From positions 1-5,585 of the forward strand of contig CAJKQZ010000160.1 in NCBI GenBank assembly GCA_905202115.1: a stretch of 5,585 nucleotides of DNA, read 5' to 3'. Below the pieces are notes generated by a model. That model was not told the origin of the DNA and ran no database searches. It saw only the letters and a list, made by a program, of their open reading frames with translations. Origin of the DNA: an uncultured Prevotellaceae bacterium (GTDB lineage Bacteria; Bacteroidota; Bacteroidia; Bacteroidales; Bacteroidaceae). Positions 1 through 5,503 of the stretch are shown one piece after another. The position numbers and the translations under genes are program-made. How positions within the stretch are numbered: the first letter of the stretch is position 1; each line of letters begins with the position of its first letter.

Positions 1-7
1 ATAATTC

Positions 8-51
8 AAAATATGTCTGAGATAATTTAAAATATCTCAGACATATTTTTT
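8..51. terminator. Perfect 17-bp hairpin with T-tracts on both strands
   Basis: Bases 8-24 pair perfectly with 33-49, leaving an 8-base A/T loop (25-32). A run of T (47-51) follows on the plus strand, and the outer stem gives four T on the minus strand. This could act as a bidirectional intrinsic terminator, for example for a gene to the left reading rightward, although the stem is AT-rich. The same hairpin sequence begins at the other window end, upstream of the operon, where a terminator for this operon makes no sense. It is therefore part of the repeated element first, and a terminator only possibly. Confidence 0.5.
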
Positions 52-112
52 GCCACATATACACCTGCTGATTATCAAGTGCTTGGCCGCTGACCGTTTT
101 TGTCTGTAAAAC
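31..112 (+). repeat. Left copy of an 82-base inverted repeat flanking the operon
   Basis: Read on the plus strand, this stretch matches the reverse complement of 5504-5585 at 76 of 82 positions with no gaps. The six differences are at 54, 68, 74, 79, 81 and 107, and five of them are transitions. The longest identical run is 25 bases (82-106). Bases 31-49 also form the right half of the hairpin at 8-49. A weaker, diverged match continues inward to about 170. The repeat is non-coding and lies beyond the operon terminator. It is most simply a copy of a dispersed intergenic element, but the family is not one I recognise. Confidence 0.9.
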
Positions 113-230
113 TCGCCTGCGGAGCATTACGGATTTAACAGGGAACAGAATCTTCTTTCTACGTGCGAAAGGCTTGGTCTTTTTGCGCGAAGCTGACGGC
201 AAAATCGAAGTGTATGTTTGCTGTTATTTT
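113..230. other. Non-coding stretch between the left repeat and the operon terminator
   Basis: I see no credible gene here on either strand. Bases 113-170 show a weak, mostly ungapped resemblance to the reverse complement of 5446-5503, including a shared ACGTGC at 161-166 and 5451-5456. The distance from that block to the well-conserved repeat is nearly the same on both sides (49 and 48 bases). The remaining 60 bases show nothing that I can name. Confidence 0.5.
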
Positions 231-267
231 AAAAAATCATGGCACATCCGCAACGATGTGCCATGAT
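231..267 (-). terminator. Intrinsic terminator of the five-gene operon
   Basis: Bases 236-248 pair perfectly with 255-267, giving a 13-bp stem rich in GC at its centre and a 6-base loop (249-254). On the minus strand the stem is followed directly by six T (positions 236 to 231). It lies about 75 bases downstream of the plsC stop codon in the correct orientation. This is the textbook form of a Rho-independent terminator. Confidence 0.9.
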
Positions 268-340
268 ATAGGGTATGTGGTAAAGTTTTTCTGCCGTATA
301 TGATTTCCGTTGAAGCAGAATATGGATTTTCTTGCTCTTT

Positions 341-1078
341 TTAATGCGTTTTTGCGCTGAGTGAATCGCTGATTACCTGATAGGATTTTTGCATCGTTTC
401 CTGAATGTCGTTTAAGCCCTTGCCTTGCGGCGGAATGGGGGTGTGCAGTGTCAGGCGCAGTGTGTGGCGTTCTACGAAATTGACCATTCCGCGAGTGCGG
501 GGCAGGGCCTCGAAAGATCCGCTTATGGTTATCGGCACAACCGGCAGCTGCAATTCGTCGGCGAGCATGAATGCGCCTTTTTTAAACCTTCCGGGTTTTC
601 CGGTAAAGGTGCGCGTTCCTTCGGGAAACACTACCAATGATATTCCGTCTTTAAGGGTGGCGCGCGCTTTCTCTATGGTTTCTTCTATCTTCTTCGGCCC
701 CGATTTGTCAACGAATATGTGGTGGGCCTTGTCGCATGCTATTCCTATGAGAGGCATTTTGCGCAATTCTTTTTTCATCATCCATTTGAAGTTACGTCCC
801 AGGAATCCGTAAATCATGAATATGTCGAGCGCTCCCTGGTGGTTGGCTACAAAGATGTATGACTGCCCTTTTTTCAGGTTCTCGCTCCCTTCCACTTTGA
901 CGGGTAGCAACAGGATTCCGCACACAATGTGCGACCATATCTTGCCGGGGTAATATCCCCAAAAGTGACCGTTGCCTATCAGACACCCTATCGTAGTGAC
1001 GAACGAGGTAAGAATCGTTGCCACTAAAATAACGGGAGTGGCGATTATCAACTGGTATGCTCTGTAAAAGATTTTCAT
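341..1078 (-). CDS. plsC: 1-acyl-sn-glycerol-3-phosphate acyltransferase (PlsC/LPLAT family)
   Basis: A 245-residue membrane acyltransferase that probably transfers a fatty acyl chain to the sn-2 position of lysophosphatidic acid, giving phosphatidic acid for phospholipid synthesis at the inner membrane. A hydrophobic N-terminal segment spans about residues 8-35. The catalytic motif I is NHQGALD at 79-85 (His80, Asp85). Motif II is represented by FVDK at 122-125, with Lys in place of the common Arg. Motif III is FPEGTR at 151-156, and the motif IV region is LPVVPITISGS. The start at 1078 was chosen over an in-frame ATG at 1204 because it forms an ATGA overlap with the stop of the upstream phosphoesterase gene. 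The extra 42 residues of the longer reading are basic, unlike the family, and lie inside that gene. Other lysophospholipid or ornithine-lipid acyltransferases share these motifs, so the acceptor is inferred. Confidence 0.88.
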   Translation of the reverse strand: MKIFYRAYQLIIATPVILVATILTSFVTTIGCLIGNGHFWGYYPGKIWSHIVCGILLLPVKVEGSENLKKGQSYIFVANHQGALDIFMIYGFLGRNFKWMMKKELRKMPLIGIACDKAHHIFVDKSGPKKIEETIEKARATLKDGISLVVFPEGTRTFTGKPGRFKKGAFMLADELQLPVVPITISGSFEALPRTRGMVNFVERHTLRLTLHTPIPPQGKGLNDIQETMQKSYQVISDSLSAKTH

Positions 1079-2232
1079 TGTGCTGAATGTAATGTTATTA
1101 TGTCTATTTTGGGCCAGGCTCCGAAACGGAACGGTATCAATGCCTCTCCTATGCCGGAACTTATGAACAGCGAGCGCGGCCCGTGGTTGTACATGCCGTT
1201 CCATTCATCGTATACGAGCGAGGAAGGCGAATGTCCGAACACTTTGAACTGTCCTGCATGGGTGTGTCCTGACAAAGTTAGCTGAATGTTCGTTTTTGGC
1301 AAAACTTTGCGTTTCCATTGCGTGGGGTCGTGGCTCAGAAGAACCTTGAATGCGCTGTCGGGAACATTTTTCAGCGCTTTTTGCAGGTCGCCTTCGGCGG
1401 GGAAAGGCGGCGTGCCGTCGTTCTCGGAGCCTATAATGTAAATGCTGTCGGTGCCTCGCCGTATAACTCTGCTTTCGTTCAGCAACAGGTCCCAGCCGGC
1501 CTCGCGCTGCAGGCTTTTCAGTTCTTCCATGCCGTTAAGGCGTTGCGACGGCTCTTTATAATGGATGTATTGCAGATAGTCGTGGTTGCCTAAAACCGAG
1601 AAAACTCCGTCGGGGGCATGCAGCTGTTTCAATTTGCTGTGGAACTGTTTTATCTCGTCGGGCGAGAAGTTTACCAGATCGCCGGTGAAGAATATCACAT
1701 CTCCCTGCTGTTCGTTTATTTTCTTTACTATCCGGTCGACAGTTCCAGGATGAAGGTGATACGTTCCGAGGTGCAGATCGGAAACCTGTACTATTTTGTA
1801 TCCGTTAAAGGCTTCGGGCAAATCGGGAGAGGTGAAATCGTGGTTTTCCACATTGACTACAGTGAAACATGATATGTAGCCGAATATTATTATGACCGCG
1901 GGAATGAAAGCAAGCCCCAGGCCTGTTTTTGTGAGTATGTTTCTGGCTTTTTTGCTTTTGAAAAGCAACGAAATGCCGAGCATAATCGAATAAATCAGCT
2001 CGGGAATCGAAACGAGAAGGGTTGCGAGCAGATAAATTCCTATGCTGTCGGCATTTTTGTCTATTCTGCCGTCGTTGAACATGTAGTAGAATGTTAGTGC
2101 CAGCAACACGATGTTAGGCAGCAGGAACAGCGCTTTGCACAAGCGGCTTTTCTTTCTAAGTTTCTTGGCGTAAATAAATGCCGCAGGAGCGATTAGAAGA
2201 AAAAACAGTAGAAAACTAATCCGGAATATCAT
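1075..2232 (-). CDS. Membrane-anchored calcineurin-like metallophosphoesterase
   Basis: A 385-residue protein. Its N-terminal third is hydrophobic, with likely membrane segments at about 3-22, 34-52, 64-91 and 103-127. The C-terminal two thirds is a dinuclear-metal phosphoesterase domain showing every signature: DLH at 152-154, GD at 184-185, GNHD at 215-218, SHD at 300-302 and GHTHAGQ at 322-328. With four membrane segments the catalytic domain would lie on the same side as the N-terminus, most likely the cytoplasm, but this is inferred. The layout resembles YkuE/YaeI-type phosphoesterases. The chlamydial lipid A enzyme LpxG also belongs to this broad superfamily, so a lipid pyrophosphate or phosphodiester substrate is possible but unproven. 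The start overlaps the stop of the upstream gene by ATGA, and the stop overlaps the plsC start in the same way, which fits a lipid-related role without proving it. Confidence 0.88.
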   Translation of the reverse strand: MIFRISFLLFFLLIAPAAFIYAKKLRKKSRLCKALFLLPNIVLLALTFYYMFNDGRIDKNADSIGIYLLATLLVSIPELIYSIMLGISLLFKSKKARNILTKTGLGLAFIPAVIIIFGYISCFTVVNVENHDFTSPDLPEAFNGYKIVQVSDLHLGTYHLHPGTVDRIVKKINEQQGDVIFFTGDLVNFSPDEIKQFHSKLKQLHAPDGVFSVLGNHDYLQYIHYKEPSQRLNGMEELKSLQREAGWDLLLNESRVIRRGTDSIYIIGSENDGTPPFPAEGDLQKALKNVPDSAFKVLLSHDPTQWKRKVLPKTNIQLTLSGHTHAGQFKVFGHSPSSLVYDEWNGMYNHGPRSLFISSGIGEALIPFRFGAWPKIDIITLHSAQ

Positions 2233-3140
2233 TTTTGTAGATTTGATTGCAGGTATTTATATATATCTTCTTTAGGCAACTTTCTGCGCAGGGCATAGTC
2301 ATCTGCCTGTTCCTCGCTTATTTTTCCTACGCTGAAATATTTTGCCTTAGGGTGGGCAAACATCAGTCCGCAAGTGGAAGCGTGCGGGCTCATTGCTCCG
2401 TTATCGGTTAATTTAATGCCTATTTCGGATAAATCGATTATGTTGTCGATAATAAAGATTATGCTTTGGTCGGGCAGGGAAGGGTAACCGATAGCAGGAC
2501 GTATGCCCTGAAATTTTTCGGCAAAGATTTCTTGCATTGTCAGTCGCTCGTTTTTTGCATAACCCCAGTAAGTCCGCCTGACTTGCAGGTGCATTAATTC
2601 CGTAGTTGCTTCGGCTATTCTATCTGCGAGGGTTTGGCAGAGCATGTGTTTGTAAGCATCGTTTGCGTATCGCTTTTCGAAGTCTTTGTCAACGGTAGCG
2701 GCAAATATTCCTATGTGGTCTTTTATGTTTTGTGCTTTCGGACGGATATAATCGGCCAGACACAAGCACGTGTCAGCCTCGGCGTCGTATTGCTGTCTGA
2801 GGCAGGGAAGAACGTGGCTCTTTCCGTGTCTTTCATATATTATAATGTCGTCGTCATTGCTGTTTGCCTCGAAAATTCCGAACCTTGCGTGGCTTTTGTA
2901 TCTGCCGTTGAATTCGGAAAGAAGCTTTAGGGAATCGTTATATAATTCAGAGGCTTCTGCGGCGCATTTGCGTTCGCTTTCTTCGGGGAAACTGTTTATC
3001 CAGGATTTTACGCAGGCGTTGCAATGATGTATGTTTGCGATTGCGGAATACTTCATCGCGAATCCCCATGCGTGGAAAAAGTATGTCCAGTTTATGAAAT
3101 CTATTATATCCGAGATGTTGTATGATAAAGTTCTTATCAT
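2229..3140 (-). CDS. Stand-alone cobalamin-dependent methionine synthase reactivation domain
   Basis: A 303-residue protein that aligns over its whole length with the C-terminal AdoMet-binding activation domain of E. coli MetH (about residues 925-1225, compared from memory). In MetH this domain donates a methyl group from AdoMet to repair the oxidised cob(II)alamin. Conserved blocks are INWTYFF (16-22), CLADYIRPK (127-135), LADRIAEA (171-178), YWGY (191-194), FQGIRPAIGYP (210-220) and HPKAKYFSVG (263-272). The counterparts of E. coli Glu1097, Glu1128, Arg1134, Gly1138, Tyr1139 and Tyr1189 appear as Glu177, Glu208, Arg214, Gly218, Tyr219 and Tyr268. The counterpart of Asp946 is Asn17. No cobalamin, folate or homocysteine domain is present, so it must act in trans on a MetH encoded elsewhere, as Thermotoga TM0269 does. 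The start at 3140 overlaps the pyrC stop (ATGA); an in-frame ATG at 3179 would add 13 residues inside pyrC. Confidence 0.88.
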   Translation of the reverse strand: MIRTLSYNISDIIDFINWTYFFHAWGFAMKYSAIANIHHCNACVKSWINSFPEESERKCAAEASELYNDSLKLLSEFNGRYKSHARFGIFEANSNDDDIIIYERHGKSHVLPCLRQQYDAEADTCLCLADYIRPKAQNIKDHIGIFAATVDKDFEKRYANDAYKHMLCQTLADRIAEATTELMHLQVRRTYWGYAKNERLTMQEIFAEKFQGIRPAIGYPSLPDQSIIFIIDNIIDLSEIGIKLTDNGAMSPHASTCGLMFAHPKAKYFSVGKISEEQADDYALRRKLPKEDIYKYLQSNLQK

Positions 3141-4462
3141 CGGCAAAATTCGATTTCTTTTCCGTGAGTGTTGTCGCATATTCCTGAACGGTAGTCGTAC
3201 ACGCAGGCTCCGTTGCAGAATGTTTTTTCAACGTGCCAGTTGAATGTTTCACCTTCGAGGGGACTCCATTTGCATTTGCTCAGGATATCGTCTTTGCTTA
3301 GCGTCCATTTTTTGTTGTTGCTCACTATTGCGAGGTCGGCATAGTAGCCTTTGCGGATGAATCCGCGTTTTTCGATGTTGAACAGGCGTGCTGGATTATG
3401 CGACATCAGTTCTGCAACCCGTGCTATCGGTAATATTCCGTTGTCGCATAGAGAAAGCATTGATATGAGGGAGAACTGGACGAAAGGCATGCCCGATGTT
3501 GCTTGCAGTGCCCCTCCTTCTTTGTCTTTAAGCAGGTGCGGGGCATGGTCGGTTGCGACTGTCCTGATTTTTCCGTTTGTCAATCCTTCGCGCAACGCAT
3601 TTCTGTCGGCTTCTGACTTTATTGCGGGATTGCATTTTATCAGAGCTTTGAGCCTGGGGTAGTCTTTGTCGCAGAACATAAGGTGCGGCAGACAGGCTTC
3701 GGCCGTTATTTTTTCTGAATGTGCGTCGAAAAGGCTGAGCTCTTTGGCTGTGGAAATATGGGCTACGTGCAGCTTGGCTCCTGTTTGCTTTGCCAGATTT
3801 ACAGCTAATTCAGTCGATTCAAAGCATGCTTCTTCGGAGCGTATTACAGGGTGAAAGCTTATGTCGGCTTCGTCTCCGTAGAGGCTGTGTATGCGTCGGG
3901 CGTTTCTGTTTATTATTTCCGTGTTTTCGCAATGGGTGACAATGGGCAGGGTTGTGCCCGAAAATATGTCGTAAAGCGCGTTTTTGTTGTCTACGAGCAT
4001 ATTTCCGGTCGAGGCTCCCATGAAAACTTTCACTCCGCATACATAGCGGGGGTCGAGTTGCTTTATTTCCGCCATGTTGTCGGCTGTGGCGCCGAAGAAA
4101 AAGCTGTAATTTACAATGCTGTCGCTTTTTGCGATTTCTTTTTTATGCGCCAGCGCTTCGCGTGTGGTTGTTTGCGGCTTGTTGTTGGGCATGTCGAAGT
4201 AAGACGTCACTCCTCCGGCTGCAGCGGCCCTGCTTTCGCTTGCGATGTCGGCTTTCTCGGTCATTCCCGGCTCACGAAAATGCACGTGGGTGTCTATTAT
4301 TCCGGGCAGTACAAGACGTCCCGAAGCGTCATATTCCACATCTGCAGTAAGATGTGTTTCAGGAGGAACGATGTCGGCTATGATGTCGTTCTCTATGACG
4401 ATATCGGCGCGGTATTCCCTGCCTTCGTTTATTATTGTGGCGTTTTTTACAACGGAAATCAT
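3137..4462 (-). CDS. pyrC: Dihydroorotase, class I (amidohydrolase superfamily)
   Basis: A 441-residue cytosolic zinc enzyme that interconverts N-carbamoyl-aspartate and dihydroorotate, the third step of de novo pyrimidine synthesis. Metal and substrate motifs are all visible: DTHVHFREPG at 57-66 (His59, His61, Arg63), DMPN at 90-93, THCE at 176-179 (His177), HVAHIST at 232-238 (His235) and ATDHAPH at 303-309 (Asp305). Lys145 in VKVFMGASTGNML is a candidate for a carboxylated bridging lysine. The length suits the class I type shared with allantoinase and hydantoinase. Allantoinase is the main alternative, but no purine-degradation gene is nearby. The start is the first ATG of the frame, 72 bases after the mannosyltransferase stop, and no Shine-Dalgarno is visible. 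The stop overlaps the next start. No pyrimidine-responsive leader was seen. Confidence 0.92.
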   Translation of the reverse strand: MISVVKNATIINEGREYRADIVIENDIIADIVPPETHLTADVEYDASGRLVLPGIIDTHVHFREPGMTEKADIASESRAAAAGGVTSYFDMPNNKPQTTTREALAHKKEIAKSDSIVNYSFFFGATADNMAEIKQLDPRYVCGVKVFMGASTGNMLVDNKNALYDIFSGTTLPIVTHCENTEIINRNARRIHSLYGDEADISFHPVIRSEEACFESTELAVNLAKQTGAKLHVAHISTAKELSLFDAHSEKITAEACLPHLMFCDKDYPRLKALIKCNPAIKSEADRNALREGLTNGKIRTVATDHAPHLLKDKEGGALQATSGMPFVQFSLISMLSLCDNGILPIARVAELMSHNPARLFNIEKRGFIRKGYYADLAIVSNNKKWTLSKDDILSKCKWSPLEGETFNWHVEKTFCNGACVYDYRSGICDNTHGKEIEFCR

Positions 4463-4534
4463 TTGTTCGGAATGTAAATCATTTCTGCGGTTAAGTGCAG
4501 ATGCCCTTTTGTATAGGTGGAACCGTTTTCCTGT
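4463..4534 (-). other. Only real gap within the operon
   Basis: This 72-base spacer separates the glycosyltransferase from pyrC. It contains no T-tract terminator and no clear promoter, so co-transcription is likely. A 5-bp inverted repeat at 4485-4502 is too weak to call. A seven-codon open frame starts at 4482 and ends in the ATGA at the pyrC start. No ribosome-binding site is visible. Confidence 0.4.
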
Positions 4535-5284
4535 TTATGCTTTCGGGTATTTCTTCATCCAGCCGTCGAGCCTCAGACGCAATACTCCGAATATCGCTTC
4601 GCCGAATATGGAACTGTTCATTTTGCTTGTGCCGAGTTTACGGTTTACGAAGATTACGGGTATCTCTTTTATCTTGAAACCGCACTTGTATGCCGTGAAT
4701 TTCATCTCTATCTGGAAAGCATATCCTTTGAAACGGATTTCGTCGAGGTTGAGTGTCTTCAGAACTTTGCTGCGGTAGCATACGAAGCCTGCGGTAGTGT
4801 CGTGGATGGGTATACCCGTTATAAGTCTTACGTATTTCGAGGCGTAGTAACTCATCAGCACCCGTCCCATAGGCCAGTTCACCACATTCACGCCACTTAC
4901 GTAGCGCGAACCAACGGCAACATCGTTATCCGCGTCGGCGCAGGCGGAGTAAAGCCGCGGCAGGTCGTTGGGGTCGTGACTGAAATCGGCATCCATTTCG
5001 AAAATATAGTCGTATTCTTGTTCCAGGGCCCATTTGAATCCGGCGATATAGGCTGTGCCCAGTCCGAGTTTGCCTTTCCGTTCTATCATGTTGAGCCTGC
5101 CGGCAAATTCATCCTTTTGCAGATTGCGTACTATGTCGGCAGTTCCGTCGGGCGAGCCGTCGTCGATAACGAGGATGTCGAATTTCTTTTCAAGCCCGAA
5201 GACTGCACGTATGATACTTTCTATGTTTTCTTTCTCATTGTAAGTGGGAATGATTACAATGCTGTCGTTATGGTCCATTGCCAT
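4535..5284 (-). CDS. GT2 glycosyltransferase, polyprenol-phosphate mannose synthase type
   Basis: A 249-residue family 2 glycosyltransferase of the Dpm1 type, which moves a sugar (typically mannose from GDP-mannose) onto a polyprenyl phosphate on the cytoplasmic membrane face to make a lipid-linked donor. The GT-A fold signatures are visible: IVIIPTYNEKENI at 9-21, VIDDGSPDGT at 39-48, the metal-binding DAD at 98-100 followed by FSHDP, GSRY at 125-128 and DTTAGF at 162-167. There is no C-terminal membrane domain, so this is the short soluble form, complete in length. Two ATGs compete, at 5284 and 5278; the first gives Met-Ala-Met-Asp-His, and either leaves the fold intact. It is the first gene of the operon and follows a Bacteroidota-like promoter with a short A-rich leader. 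The exact sugar cannot be read from the sequence. Confidence 0.88.
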   Translation of the reverse strand: MAMDHNDSIVIIPTYNEKENIESIIRAVFGLEKKFDILVIDDGSPDGTADIVRNLQKDEFAGRLNMIERKGKLGLGTAYIAGFKWALEQEYDYIFEMDADFSHDPNDLPRLYSACADADNDVAVGSRYVSGVNVVNWPMGRVLMSYYASKYVRLITGIPIHDTTAGFVCYRSKVLKTLNLDEIRFKGYAFQIEMKFTAYKCGFKIKEIPVIFVNRKLGTSKMNSSIFGEAIFGVLRLRLDGWMKKYPKA

Positions 5285-5305
5285 TTGTTGTTTATGTAAT
5301 TGCTA

Positions 5306-5340
5306 CAAAAGTACACAAAGGCAGGTGCATAAAAAAATAA
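5306..5340 (-). promoter_or_regulatory. Candidate Bacteroidota promoter for the operon
   Basis: On the minus strand, positions 5313 to 5306 read TACTTTTG, an exact match to the Bacteroidota -7 consensus TAnnTTTG. Around 20 bases upstream there is a T-rich run (5331-5340) instead of a clear -33 TTTG, so that half is weak. Transcription would start near 5300, giving a leader of about 15 bases that is A-rich just before the first ATG, as is usual in this phylum. It lies between the gene and the inverted repeat. Confidence 0.6.
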
Positions 5341-5503
5341 GCTTGCTTAATTTTTTGTGCATAATTGTTTTTTCCTGCCGTTGTCCGTTCGCGTGGATAT
5401 GGAATTCCGGTCACAGGGTGTGTGAATTCCTTTTTTGCGGGAATCTTTCTGCACGTGGAAAATATTGCTGCTTTATGTAAATTTAGCGGTGCTTTGCCGT
5501 AGG
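5341..5503. other. Non-coding upstream region between promoter and right repeat
   Basis: No convincing gene is present. It holds the tentative plus-strand hairpin and, from about 5446 to 5503, a diverged inward extension of the repeat matched on the left at 113-170. A 74-codon minus-strand open frame spans 5292-5516 but runs through both the repeat and the promoter and has no recognisable protein character. Confidence 0.5.
5401..5436 (+). terminator. Weak terminator-like hairpin on the plus strand
   Basis: Bases 5401-5405 pair with 5426-5430, and 5411-5415 pair with 5421-5425 around a 5-base loop, with a 5-base bulge between the two helices. Six T follow at 5431-5436. No plus-strand gene ends before it, so if real it would stop antisense or read-through transcription leaving the right side of the operon. 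The fold is short and bulged, so this is tentative. Confidence 0.25.

Noticed and set aside
8..49. dif-like chromosome dimer resolution site at the left palindrome
   Set aside because: The palindrome and its 8-base A/T loop do not resemble the 28-base XerC/XerD site layout, and a second copy occurs 5.5 kb away, whereas dif is normally single.
1079..1204. N-terminal extension of the acyltransferase from an ATG at 1204
   Set aside because: The added 42 residues lie inside the phosphoesterase gene, are Arg/His-rich and unlike the family; the ATGA overlap at 1075-1078 marks the better start.
3141..3179. 13-residue extension of the methionine synthase reactivation protein from an ATG at 3179
   Set aside because: It lies within the 3' end of pyrC, adds basic residues outside the domain, and the ATG at 3140 gives the same ATGA overlap seen at the neighbouring junctions.
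3851..4477. 208-codon plus-strand open frame
   Set aside because: Entirely antisense to the N-terminal half of pyrC, whose metal-site motifs are intact; no protein character of its own.
4517..5299. 260-codon plus-strand open frame antisense to the whole glycosyltransferase gene
   Set aside because: It lies exactly opposite a gene with clear GT2 motifs, has no recognisable domain and no start signal, and is a by-product of codon use on the other strand.
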